Origin: Enterobacter bugandensis
GTDB lineage: Bacteria; Pseudomonadota; Gammaproteobacteria; Enterobacterales; Enterobacteriaceae
Reading direction: 5' to 3'
DNA: 64,000 nt
Assembly: GCF_900324475.1 (NCBI RefSeq)
Contig: NZ_LT992502.1
Location: 1,240,001-1,304,000 of the forward strand
The notes beneath the pieces were generated by a model that saw only the letters and a program-made list of their open reading frames with translations, was not told the origin of the DNA and ran no database searches. Position 1 is the stretch's first letter; every line of letters begins with the position of its first letter. Shown here piece by piece: positions 1 to 10,586 of the stretch. The translations under genes and the position numbers were made by a program.

Positions 1-2274
<2,274 letters not shown>

Positions 2275-2301
2275 ATTCTAATAAGCTCTGACATGAGTTT
2301 T

Positions 2302-2330
2302 CCCCTGCCTCCGCGCAGGGGCTTTTTTTT
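2302..2330 (+). terminator. Rho-independent terminator of bud operon
   Basis: CCCCTGC at 2302-2308 pairs perfectly with GCAGGGG at 2315-2321 around a six-base loop, followed by C and eight T residues. It lies 28 bp after the budC stop and points in the transcription direction. Confidence 0.93.
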
Positions 2331-2405
2331 GTCTCCTCCGCCATTGTGCATTACACTGCGCGCTGCAAAACTTTAGTCATTACGATCTGACAGGCGGTAA
2401 CAGCG

Positions 2406-2879
2406 ATGAACGGTACAATCACAACGTGGTTTAAAGATAAAGGCTTTGGATTTATCAAAGATGAAAACGGCGACAACCGCTATTTTCATGTGATTAAGGT
2501 CGCGAACCCCGATCTGATTAAGAAAGATGCCGCGGTGACCTTCGAGCCAACCACCAACAACAAAGGCCTTTCCGCCTACGCGGTGAAGGTGATCCCCGAA
2601 AGCAAACATCTCTATATCGCAGGCGAGCGCGTGAAGCTCAGCTCCATCAAATCCTTCGTGGTATTCAGCGAAGAAGAGCCCGTTGAGACCAAAATCGACA
2701 AAGAGAACGCGGTGCTGTCGGTGGGTCTGCTGATGAACAGCATCAAACCAAAATCCGACAAGAAGCCGGGCGAAATGCGCACGGTGAAGAAGCTGGCGAT
2801 CACCACCTTCCAGAACACGACGATGATCTTTACCGAAGATGAAATCGACATTGATGCCACGGTGAAGCTGCTGAAGTGA
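2406..2879 (+). CDS. Cold-shock-domain protein with C-terminal extension
   Basis: A 157-residue protein. The N-terminal ~65 residues form a CspA-like OB fold: TITTWFKDKGFGFIKDENG carries the RNP1-like KGFGFI (residues 12-17), and RYFHV (25-29) stands where CspA has the RNP2 segment. The remaining ~90 residues are charged, have no motif I recognise and are absent from classical 70-residue Csp proteins. Probably a cytoplasmic nucleic-acid-binding protein; target and cold induction are unknown. Monocistronic: budC ends with a terminator upstream, and the next gene is convergent with a REP element between. Start ATG 2406 directly precedes the domain. Confidence 0.8.
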   Translation: MNGTITTWFKDKGFGFIKDENGDNRYFHVIKVANPDLIKKDAAVTFEPTTNNKGLSAYAVKVIPESKHLYIAGERVKLSSIKSFVVFSEEEPVETKIDKENAVLSVGLLMNSIKPKSDKKPGEMRTVKKLAITTFQNTTMIFTEDEIDIDATVKLLK

Positions 2880-2884
2880 TGGTT

Positions 2885-2918
2885 TGCCGGGTGGCGGCGA
2901 TGCCTTACCCGGCCTGCA
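2885..2918. repeat. REP (palindromic unit) element
   Basis: Sequence beginning TGCCGGGTGGCGGCGATGCC and ending in CCCGGCCTGCA is a classical enterobacterial REP/PU palindrome, here between two convergent genes. Confidence 0.8.
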
Positions 2919-2922
2919 AAAC

Positions 2923-3627
2923 TTAACCCATTCTGTGCTCGCCCCGTAACATCGCCTCACGGTTAAACACCTTCTGAATCGCCCCGTGCGCCATAAACGC
3001 TGCCCGGTCGGACATATGGGCAATCACGTCCGCGTCGTGGCTCACCAGCAGATAGGTCATCTCATGCTCGGCCTTCAGGCGGTTAAGCAGGTTCAGGATT
3101 TCCGCCTGTACCGACATATCCAGCGCCGAGGTCGGTTCATCCAGCAGCAGAAGCTGCGGGCGCAGCAGCAGCGCCCGGGCAATGGCAATGCGCTGGCGCT
3201 GGCCGCCGGAAAGCTGGTGCGGGTAGCGCCTGCCCGCGTCGGCGGAAAGTCCCACCTGCTGCAGCGCATCCGCCACCTTTTCCGCAACCTGCGTTTCGCC
3301 GTGTAGGCTTAACGGCTCCGACAGGGTGCGCGCAATGGTGTGGTTTGGATGCAGCGAGGCCCACGGATCCTGAAACACCATCTGCACGTTGCGGCGAAGC
3401 TTGCCTTCAAAGCGGCGCCCTGGCGTTAACGTTTCCCCCAGCAGGGCAATACTGCCGCGCCACTCGCGCTGTAGCCCTGCCAGCACGCGCAGAAGGGTCG
3501 ATTTGCCGCAGCCGGATTCGCCAATCAGGCTGAACGTCTCGCCTCTCTCTATGCTAAAGCTGGCGGCAGAGACCGCCGTTTTTTCCCCGAAGGTGACCTG
3601 CACCTGGTTAACCTCAACGAGCGCCAT
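2923..3627 (-). CDS. Peptide-type ABC importer, second ATP-binding subunit (OppF/DppF-like)
   Basis: Cytoplasmic ATPase, 234 residues from the ATG at 3627, energising the importer encoded upstream on the same strand. Walker A GESGCGKST (36-44), ABC signature LSGGQ (139-143), Walker B LLLLDE (159-164) and H-loop His197 are intact. It is shorter than DppF/OppF (about 330) because it lacks their C-terminal oligopeptide/iron-sulfur extension. Start 3627 has AAGGAGG eight bases upstream, and the gene overlaps the end of the first ATPase gene by 14 bp, so translation is probably coupled. An upstream in-frame extension to 3777 lies inside that gene and reads as Arg-rich shadow sequence. Confidence 0.88.
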   Translation of the reverse strand: MALVEVNQVQVTFGEKTAVSAASFSIERGETFSLIGESGCGKSTLLRVLAGLQREWRGSIALLGETLTPGRRFEGKLRRNVQMVFQDPWASLHPNHTIARTLSEPLSLHGETQVAEKVADALQQVGLSADAGRRYPHQLSGGQRQRIAIARALLLRPQLLLLDEPTSALDMSVQAEILNLLNRLKAEHEMTYLLVSHDADVIAHMSDRAAFMAHGAIQKVFNREAMLRGEHRMG

Positions 3628-4450
3628 CGCTGGCCTCCTTCCACGGCTGCGAACGATCGAGCGTCGGCAGCATCTGTCCATAAGTATGGGCGTCTGGACG
3701 ACAGGTCCACAGGGTGCGCGTGTACGGATGCGTCGCCTGCGGGAGCCGGTTCGCCGCCATCTCATCGACCTTTTCACCCTGATACATCACCAGCACGCGG
3801 TCGCAGTGCTCCGCCACCAGCGGCAGATCGTGGCTGATTAACAGCATCGCCATCTGGCGTTCTTCGCACTGCTGCATCAGCAGCTCGAGGATCTGATTGC
3901 GCAGGCGGGCGTCCAGCGCGGAGGTCGGTTCGTCGGCAATCAGCACCTGCGGATTGTTGATCAGCGCAATCGCAATCATCACCCGCTGGCCCATGCCCCC
4001 GGAAAGCTCGCCGGGATAGCGTGACAGCACGTTCTCGTTCAGCCCGACGGCGCGGATGATGTCGTGAATGCGCGCCGCACGCTCCGGGCGCGTCAGGCGC
4101 TGATGCAGCGTGAGCGCCTCATCAAGCTGGGCGGCGACGCTTTTCACGGGGTTTAGGGCGTAGCGCGGGTCCTGCAGGACCATCGCAATCCCGTTGCCGC
4201 GCAGCGCCTGCCAGCGGCGGGCGTTCAGGGTCAGCAGATCGTTGCCAAGCACGTTAAGCCGGTTCGCGCTCACGATACCGGGTTTACGCACCAGACCCAT
4301 CAGGGCGCGGGCGGACATCGACTTACCGGAGCCGGATTCTCCCACCAGCGCCAGCCGCTCGTTGCCAAGCCGAAAGCTCAGGTTGTTGACCACGCGCGCG
4401 GCGGGGTAGTCGATATTCAGCGCATCGACGATAACGCGGTGTTCAGTCAT
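3614..4450 (-). CDS. Peptide-type ABC importer, first ATP-binding subunit (OppD/DppD-like)
   Basis: 278-residue ABC ATPase pairing with the downstream ATPase in a heterodimeric peptide/nickel/opine-class importer. Walker A GESGSGKS (37-44), signature LSGGM (149-153) and Walker B IADE (about 171-174) are present. The ATG at 4450 overlaps the end of the preceding permease gene by 8 bp, which supports this start over an in-frame one at 4540 inside the permease. The substrate cannot be read from the ATPases. Confidence 0.88.
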   Translation of the reverse strand: MTEHRVIVDALNIDYPAARVVNNLSFRLGNERLALVGESGSGKSMSARALMGLVRKPGIVSANRLNVLGNDLLTLNARRWQALRGNGIAMVLQDPRYALNPVKSVAAQLDEALTLHQRLTRPERAARIHDIIRAVGLNENVLSRYPGELSGGMGQRVMIAIALINNPQVLIADEPTSALDARLRNQILELLMQQCEERQMAMLLISHDLPLVAEHCDRVLVMYQGEKVDEMAANRLPQATHPYTRTLWTCRPDAHTYGQMLPTLDRSQPWKEASDGAR

Positions 4451-5276
4451 GCTGTGGCTCCAGTACGTCGCGCAGGCCATCGCCCAGCAGGTTAAACGCC
4501 AGGCTGGCAAACAGGATGGCGCCGCCCGGAATGGCGGCAATCCACCACTGGTCGAAAATCACCTGCATGCCGTCGGCAATCATCGCCCCCCATTCGGCCA
4601 TGGGCGGACGCGCGCCAAGGCCGAGGAAGCCGAGACCGGCGGCGGCCAGAATAATCCCCGCCAGATCCAGCGCCAGCCGCACAATCGCGGACGGCAGGCA
4701 CAGGGGCAGAATATGGCCGACCAGCAGGCGCAGGCCGCGGATCCCCATCATCTCCGCGGCGGCCAGATAATCGCTGTGGCGCAGACGCTGAATCTCGCTC
4801 CGCGCCTGACGCGCGTAGGCGGGCCAGGTGGTTAAGGCCAGCGCCAGCGCGCCGTTGACCAGCCCTGGGCCAAGCATCGCCACAAACGCGAAGGCGAGGA
4901 TCAGGCGCGGCATCGACATCACCACGTCGGTAAAGCGCATCAGGATACGCTCCACCCAGCCGCCGTAGTAGCCGGACAAAATGCCCACCAGCAGCCCGGC
5001 GGGCAGGGTAATGACCGTCACCAGGGCCACCAGCCCGAGCGCCGGACGGGTGCCGTAAATCAGGCGCGAGAGCAGATCGCGCCCGTAGCTGTCGGTGCCC
5101 AGCCAGTGCCGGGCGCCAGGCGCCTCCAGGCGCGCGGCAGCGTCCTGCCAGTTCGGATCAACCGGCGCCAGCCAGGGCGCGAACAGGGCAATAAACACCA
5201 GCAGCACGAGGCCAGTCAGTCCGCAAACGGCGGCAGGGGAGCGGCGCAGGCGGCGTAAGAAGAGATAAAACGGCAT
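4443..5276 (-). CDS. Peptide-type ABC importer, permease (DppC-like)
   Basis: 277-residue inner-membrane permease. It has an N-terminal transmembrane segment (about residues 17-39), then the DppC-type conserved block HWLGTDSYGRDLLSRLIYG, then a six-helix BPD_transp_1 region with an EAA loop near AAEMMGIRGLRLL. Its ATG overlaps the stop of the partner permease (ATGA arrangement). With the other four genes it forms a complete importer: one binding protein, two permeases and two ATPases. Confidence 0.9.
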   Translation of the reverse strand: MPFYLFLRRLRRSPAAVCGLTGLVLLVFIALFAPWLAPVDPNWQDAAARLEAPGARHWLGTDSYGRDLLSRLIYGTRPALGLVALVTVITLPAGLLVGILSGYYGGWVERILMRFTDVVMSMPRLILAFAFVAMLGPGLVNGALALALTTWPAYARQARSEIQRLRHSDYLAAAEMMGIRGLRLLVGHILPLCLPSAIVRLALDLAGIILAAAGLGFLGLGARPPMAEWGAMIADGMQVIFDQWWIAAIPGGAILFASLAFNLLGDGLRDVLEPQHD

Positions 5277-6289
5277 CAGCGCACCCTGGGATCGGTCGCC
5301 CGCACAAGCAGGTCGGTAAGGTTATTGATCAGCACAAAGCAGACGCCAATCAGCAGCGTACCGCCCATAACCGCGGTCGTGTCTCCGGCGAACAGGGCGG
5401 TGGTGAGATAGCGTCCAATGCCCGGCCACGAGAACACGGTTTCGGTTAATACCGCCCCTTCCAGCATGCTGGTATAGGCCAGGGCGATCACCGTCAGCAG
5501 GGTGCTGCGAATGTTCGGCAGCACGTGGCGCAGCAGAATGGCCATCTCCCCGGCACCCTTGGCGCGGGCAAGCAGGATGTACTCCTTGTTCATTTCGCTG
5601 AGGCAGGCCGAGCGGGTCAGGCGAGTAATGCTTGCCAGCGAGTAATAGGCCAGCAGCAGCACCGGCAGCACCAGGTGGCTGATGGCGTTGCGGAATGCCT
5701 CGCGATCGCCGGAAAGCCAGGTGTCTATCAGCGCAAAGCCGGTGCGCGGCTCGACGGTGAACTGCCAGATATCGTCCAGCCTGCCGGGGCCCACGCTCCA
5801 CTGCAGCTTCGCGTAGAACAGGGCCAGCATCAGCAGGCCAAGCCAGAAAATCGGCACCGAGTTGCCGAGCAGGGTAAGCGTTCTGATCGCGACATCGAGC
5901 GGCGAACCGGCGTAGCGGGCGCACAGCACCCCGGCCGTCACGCCGAGCACGGACCCAATGATTAACGCCAGCGTCGCCAGCTCCAGCGTAGCGGGGAAGG
6001 CGTGCAGCAGATCCTGCAGCACCGGCTGCCCGGTAGCGCTGGCGGTGCCTAAATCACCGTGGGCGAGATTTTGCAGATAGTGCCAGAACTGCACGGGCAG
6101 GGGACGATCCAGCCCGAGCTGGTGGCGAACCTGATCGTACGTTGACTGGCTGGCGTGATCCCCGACGATCTGCAGCACGCGATCGACCGGGGAAAACGCC
6201 GAAAGCGCAAACGTGACGAGCAGCAGCCCGAAGAGCGTCAGCAGCAGGGTCAGCAGACCCTGAAGCACGCGGGTGGAAAGATGCGGCAT
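5276..6289 (-). CDS. Peptide-type ABC importer, permease (DppB-like)
   Basis: 337-residue inner-membrane permease with the DppB/OppB layout: an N-terminal helix (about 10-31), a periplasmic segment, then the conserved membrane domain. The EAA motif appears as LARAKGAGEMAILLRHVLPN. The C-terminus ends in LLVRATDPRVR, typical of DppB-like subunits. It starts 69 bp after the binding-protein gene, and that gap holds a boxC-like hairpin which may uncouple binding-protein and membrane-subunit levels. It is translationally overlapped with the second permease. Confidence 0.9.
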   Translation of the reverse strand: MPHLSTRVLQGLLTLLLTLFGLLLVTFALSAFSPVDRVLQIVGDHASQSTYDQVRHQLGLDRPLPVQFWHYLQNLAHGDLGTASATGQPVLQDLLHAFPATLELATLALIIGSVLGVTAGVLCARYAGSPLDVAIRTLTLLGNSVPIFWLGLLMLALFYAKLQWSVGPGRLDDIWQFTVEPRTGFALIDTWLSGDREAFRNAISHLVLPVLLLAYYSLASITRLTRSACLSEMNKEYILLARAKGAGEMAILLRHVLPNIRSTLLTVIALAYTSMLEGAVLTETVFSWPGIGRYLTTALFAGDTTAVMGGTLLIGVCFVLINNLTDLLVRATDPRVR

Positions 6290-6325
6290 GGGAAATCGTT
6301 ATCCAGAAAATATGCACGGACGACC

Positions 6326-6345
6326 CCCTCTCCCACGGGAGAGGG
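6326..6345. repeat. boxC-like inverted repeat, copy 1
   Basis: CCCTCTCCC and GGGAGAGGG form a perfect 9-bp inverted repeat around a two-base centre. It lies inside the ABC-importer operon, between the binding-protein stop and the first permease start. Five more copies occur in this window. Confidence 0.8.
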
Positions 6346-6358
6346 AGAAGGACAAGGG

Positions 6359-7927
6359 CTACTTCGTGACGCGATCGTACCAGACCATATCCGCGTTCAG
6401 CCCCTGCTGATATCCCTTCACGTTATCGCGCACCGCGATCTGGGTTTTGCCCTGATCGACGAACACGTACGGCGAGCTCTGCTGCAGCTGTTCCTGCATC
6501 TTCTTGTACAGATCCAGACGCTTCGCCGGATCCGGTTCGGCAACCGCCGCCAGCGTGGCCTTGTTCAGCTCCGGGATTTTCCAGCCGTTCAGACCGGCCA
6601 CGGTGCTGGACTTCCCGTCGTTCCACGCGAAGGCGCTGGCGTTTGAGTGCGCATCGAAGTAGTCCGGGATCCACAGACGAATCGCCGCCTGATGCTGCTT
6701 AGCGCGCACGCGGGCATAGACCTGGCTCCCGGCGGCAGGCAGCAGATCCACCTTCACGCCACCCTGAGCAAAGCTCGCCTGCATCGACTGGGCAATAGTG
6801 ATAAACGGCGGCTTGTTCTCCACGTCCAGCGTGAAGTGCGCGTCCTTAATGCCCGCTTTGGCGAGGATTGCCTTCGCTTTTGCCGGGTCAAATTTAAACC
6901 GATTGTCTTCCAGCGCGCCCGGCAGGCCGACCGGCAGGAAGCTCTGGTGAACAAAATACTGGCCTTTCAGCAGGTTTTTAGTGATGCCGTCATAGTCGAC
7001 CAGCCAGCGCGACGCTTCCCAGAACGCCGGGTTGTTCAGCAGCGGATTGGCGCTGTTGCCGATGTTAAACACCAGGTAATTCTGTTCGGCGGACGGAATG
7101 CTCAGCACCTTCACGCCCGGCTTGCCGTCCAGGGCGCTAATCTGGTCTGCACCCAGATCGCGCGCCACGTCCGCATCCCCCTGCTGGATCAGCAGGCGGC
7201 GTGAAGCCGGATCGGGAACGTTCTTAATGATGATGCTTTTCAGCTTCGGCGCGCCGCCGGGGGCGGAATCGTTGGCTTCCAGCACGATGGCCTGATGCGG
7301 CTGATAGACGCGCATTTTGAACGCGCCGCTGCCCGCCGAGTGCATTTTCAGCCAGGCGTTGCCGAAATCGTTATCCTTGACGTTTGCCGCGACCTGCTTT
7401 TCATCGACGATGGAGGCTATCGGCGTGGAGAGAATATTCAGCGCCACCGAGGGGCTAACGTCCGCCGTCCAGTGAAGCTGGAGGGTATGATCGTCCACCT
7501 TTTTCAGCTGGCTGGCGATGTTGCTCGCGTCCCAGCCCAGCACGTTGAGGATAAAGGCCGGGGATTTGTTCAGCTTCACGGCGCGGGTATAAGAGAAAAT
7601 CACGTCTTCCGGGCGCAGCGGGTTGCCGGAGGCGAATTTTGCATCGGGTTTAAGCTTGATGGTCAGGGTTTTTGCTGCCGCATCCGCGTCCCAGCTTTCT
7701 GCCAGAACCGGCGTGATTTTTTCCGGATTATCGCGGTCCGGCTGCACCAGACGCTGGTACAGGCTCGGCACGGTCTGGATGCTGGAGAGCTCGTTGGCTT
7801 CGGCCGGGTCGAGGCTCACGATGTCATCAAGACCCTGAGCAACCACCAGCGTCGTCGGCGGCGTAGCGGCGTGGGTAGCGCCTGAGAGCGCAGCCAGCAT
7901 CAGTAACGGCAACAGTTTTTTCGTCAT
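6359..7927 (-). CDS. Peptide-type ABC importer, periplasmic substrate-binding protein (family 5)
   Basis: 522-residue extracytoplasmic solute-binding protein of the SBP_bac_5 (DppA/OppA) family. It has a clear signal peptide (MTKKLLPLLMLAALSGATHA, cleavage about after residue 20), then TLVVAQGLDDIVSLDPAEAN, the usual start of the mature fold. It contains the diagnostic region LTIKLKPDAKFASGNPLRPED of this family (about residues 88-108). First gene of a five-gene minus-strand operon. Peptide, nickel or opine-type ligands are all possible; it is not recognisably DppA, OppA, NikA, SapA or MppA. Confidence 0.9.
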   Translation of the reverse strand: MTKKLLPLLMLAALSGATHAATPPTTLVVAQGLDDIVSLDPAEANELSSIQTVPSLYQRLVQPDRDNPEKITPVLAESWDADAAAKTLTIKLKPDAKFASGNPLRPEDVIFSYTRAVKLNKSPAFILNVLGWDASNIASQLKKVDDHTLQLHWTADVSPSVALNILSTPIASIVDEKQVAANVKDNDFGNAWLKMHSAGSGAFKMRVYQPHQAIVLEANDSAPGGAPKLKSIIIKNVPDPASRRLLIQQGDADVARDLGADQISALDGKPGVKVLSIPSAEQNYLVFNIGNSANPLLNNPAFWEASRWLVDYDGITKNLLKGQYFVHQSFLPVGLPGALEDNRFKFDPAKAKAILAKAGIKDAHFTLDVENKPPFITIAQSMQASFAQGGVKVDLLPAAGSQVYARVRAKQHQAAIRLWIPDYFDAHSNASAFAWNDGKSSTVAGLNGWKIPELNKATLAAVAEPDPAKRLDLYKKMQEQLQQSSPYVFVDQGKTQIAVRDNVKGYQQGLNADMVWYDRVTK

Positions 7928-8127
7928 AGCGATCCCTGAGAAGAATATATTGTGATTGTTTTATGCTCCGCTACGTTAGGTCGACTCCACATTTCTTCAA
8001 AGTCGAAATTCTGCTTTGCTTATGCCATGCGGATATATCGCATGCGGCCTGGTTATTAAACGCCTCTCTTTTCGCCGCCCTTTTAACCTGCTATAACAAA
8101 ATCCTTACCTTTCAGGGAGTCACCCCC

Positions 8128-8826
8128 GTGCCCGAAATCAATCAATATGGTCAAACCGTTAACGATCTCGTCCCGGACTGGAAGTGCGCGCAGGTATTAA
8201 CCCGCACGGCGCTGACCGGGCAGTATTGCCGTCTTGAGCCGCTGGACGCCGGGCGTCACGCGGCGGATCTCTTTGAGGCCTACGCGCTGGGCGACGACAG
8301 CGACTGGACGTGGCTTGCCAGCACCCGGCCTGAAAGCGTGGAAGCCACCGCACACTGGGTGTCCGGAAAGGTGATGGATGATGACCTGGTGCCCTTTGCC
8401 GTGATGGATTTACGCACTGAAAAGGCGGTCGGACTGGTGAGCTATATGGCGATAGAGCGCTTTCAGGGCTCGGTGGAGATCGGCCACGTCACCTGGTCGC
8501 GCAGGATGAAAGGCACTCGCATCGGCACCGAGGCGGTGTGGCTGCTGCTGAAAAACGCCTTTGACCACAAATACCGACGGCTGGAGTGGAAGTGCGATTC
8601 GATGAATACCGCATCGCGCAGCGCCGCGGAGCGGCTTGGGTTCGTCTGGGAAGGGCGCTTACGCCAGCGGCTGGTGCGGAAAGGCCGCAACCGCGACAGC
8701 GATATGCTTTCTATTATTGATGGCGAATGGCCGCAAAGAGACGCGGAGCTGCGCGCCTGGCTGGCGGCGGCGAATTTTGACGAGGAAGGACGGCAGATAA
8801 AGCGGCTTGAGGCGTTTCGGTTATAA
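8128..8826 (+). CDS. GNAT-family N-acetyltransferase (RimJ/RimL type)
   Basis: Predicted cytoplasmic acetyl-CoA-dependent acetyltransferase, 232 residues. The acetyl-CoA-binding block is around KGTRIGTEAVWLLLKNAF, followed by the RimJ/RimL signature region LEWKCDSMNTASRSAAERLG and GFVWEGRLRQR. I chose the GTG at 8128 because AGGGAG lies eight bases upstream and the domain begins soon after. The in-frame ATG at 7963 would add 55 low-complexity residues across the promoter region. It is divergent from the ABC importer, so a functional link (for example modification of an imported peptide or amine) is possible but unproven. Confidence 0.82.
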   Translation: MPEINQYGQTVNDLVPDWKCAQVLTRTALTGQYCRLEPLDAGRHAADLFEAYALGDDSDWTWLASTRPESVEATAHWVSGKVMDDDLVPFAVMDLRTEKAVGLVSYMAIERFQGSVEIGHVTWSRRMKGTRIGTEAVWLLLKNAFDHKYRRLEWKCDSMNTASRSAAERLGFVWEGRLRQRLVRKGRNRDSDMLSIIDGEWPQRDAELRAWLAAANFDEEGRQIKRLEAFRL

Positions 8827-8858
8827 GTTTTTATGTAGGGTACAGCCCAACCACGCGG

Positions 8859-10553
8859 CTAATCCGCGGAAATAGCGATTTCAATCAGGTTGGTTTTTCC
8901 GGACTGCAGGCCGCGCGTTACCGCTTCGGCGATATCCGCCGCCTCGGTCACCCGGCAGCAGTGGACACCCATGGCGGTGGCCAGCGACTGAAAATCGATA
9001 TGCGGGTTCACGAGGTCCATCCCGATAAAACGGCCCAGCCGCGTTGAGCTGTAGTCGGCCTGGCTCTTCATAAAGTTTTTCAGGATGTTGTACTCCCTGT
9101 TATTCATGACGATAAAGGTGACCGGCAGATTTTCGTGTGCTGCCGTCCAGAGTGCCTGCGGCGAGTACAGGGAGGCCCCGTCGCCGATCAGGCAGACCAC
9201 CGGCTCCTGTCCGCGTCCCAGCGAATGCCCCACGGAGGCAGGCATCCCCCAGCCCAGTCCGCCGCCGCGCATAAAGTAGTAGCGCTGATGCTGCTGGTCA
9301 GAGATGAACCGGCGGACATGCCTGGCGGTCGCTATCGCCTCATCAACGATGGTGGTACCCGCCGGAATGGATCGGATGACCTCCCAGGCTGCGACCATCG
9401 GCGAAAGGGCCGGGCGAAGCCGCTCGCCGGCCAGACGTTCTTCCTGCAACTGCCACTCCTTCTCACGTTCGTCGCGGGCCGCCACCAGCAGCTGCTGGTG
9501 GGCCAGCGTGTTGGAGATCAGGCGCTGCTCAAGCTTCGGCAGCAGTTCGTGCAGGGACAGTTTGATATCCCCCATCAGCGAAAGGCGAGTGGCATAGGTG
9601 CGGCCAAGCTCGTGCATATCCGCCGAGAGCTGATACACCGCGCAGGTTGCCGGAATGGCCTCGCCCTCGCTGTACAAAATGGTGATTAGGCTTCTGCCGC
9701 CGATGATAAACACGGCGTCATAGGCATTGACGATGCTGGCGATTTCGCTGGCGGTGGTGGGCATATTGCCCCGCCAGAGCGCGTGCTGGGTGGGAAATGG
9801 CAAATTCAGCGGCCAGGAGGAGCCGTAGACGTGGGCGCCGAGCGCTTCCGCCAGCTGGACAATTTCCTGCGTCGAGCCGCTGGAGTGCACCTCATCGCCC
9901 GCCACAATCATGATCCTGCCCGGCGCTATCTCGCTGAGCGCCTCCGCCAGCTCGTCCAGCGAGCCCGCAACGGTGTGGTAGTTTACTCTCGACGCCGTCT
10001 GTATCCCGGCGTCGCTCAGCTCTTCCATCACGTTCATCGGCAGGGAGAGCAGCACCGGGCCGCCAGGAGGATAGCTGGCAGCGTGAAACGCGCGGCGCAC
10101 CAGCACCGGGAGCTGGTCGGCGCTGGTGACCTCCTGCGCCCACTTCATGATCGGAGAGCCGATGGAAACAATATCATCATACAGAAGCGGGTCGCGGACG
10201 TAGTGTCGCGTATCCTGCTGTCCAACGGTCACCACCAGCGGGGTTTTCATAATCCGCGAATTAATGAGATTCCCCATACCGTGCCCAAGGCCGCTGGCGG
10301 TATGCAAATTGATAAAGCCCGTTTTGCCGGAGGCTTTCGCATAGCCGTCGGCAATCGCCACCACGGTGCTCTCCTGAAGCGCCAGAATATAGTGAATATT
10401 TTCATGGCGAAGCAGGGCATCAATGAGCGGAAGTTCGGTGGTGCCGGGGTTGCCAAAAATATATTCCACGCCTTCACTCTCCAGCACTTCAAGAAGAATA
10501 TCGGCACCCGTTCGCATATTGAGATCTGATAAGGACGTTAATGATTTAATCAT
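8859..10553 (-). CDS. ThDP-dependent decarboxylase related to benzoylformate decarboxylase
   Basis: 564-residue cytoplasmic ThDP enzyme of the BFD/pyruvate-decarboxylase superfamily. The N-terminal domain has the activating Glu61 (ALQES), the BFD-like active-site His84 (INLHTASG) and NPGTTELPL (35-43). The C-terminal ThDP domain has IGDGASLYSPQALWTAA ending in MNNREYN. Compared from memory with Pseudomonas putida BFD, the Ser26 position is Thr and the His281 position appears to be Ile (GGRSLITILY), so the true substrate may not be benzoylformate. It follows an SDR gene after 33 bp and is presumably co-transcribed. Start 10553 has GAGG upstream. Confidence 0.85.
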   Translation of the reverse strand: MIKSLTSLSDLNMRTGADILLEVLESEGVEYIFGNPGTTELPLIDALLRHENIHYILALQESTVVAIADGYAKASGKTGFINLHTASGLGHGMGNLINSRIMKTPLVVTVGQQDTRHYVRDPLLYDDIVSIGSPIMKWAQEVTSADQLPVLVRRAFHAASYPPGGPVLLSLPMNVMEELSDAGIQTASRVNYHTVAGSLDELAEALSEIAPGRIMIVAGDEVHSSGSTQEIVQLAEALGAHVYGSSWPLNLPFPTQHALWRGNMPTTASEIASIVNAYDAVFIIGGRSLITILYSEGEAIPATCAVYQLSADMHELGRTYATRLSLMGDIKLSLHELLPKLEQRLISNTLAHQQLLVAARDEREKEWQLQEERLAGERLRPALSPMVAAWEVIRSIPAGTTIVDEAIATARHVRRFISDQQHQRYYFMRGGGLGWGMPASVGHSLGRGQEPVVCLIGDGASLYSPQALWTAAHENLPVTFIVMNNREYNILKNFMKSQADYSSTRLGRFIGMDLVNPHIDFQSLATAMGVHCCRVTEAADIAEAVTRGLQSGKTNLIEIAISAD

Positions 10554-10586
10554 AATGACACCTCATTCAGCATTATTTAACGCAGG

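Noticed and set aside
7963..8127. N-terminal 55-residue extension of the GNAT gene with a hydrophobic stretch
   Set aside because: The GTG at 8128 has a good ribosome site and the family domain starts just after. The extension covers the divergent promoter region.
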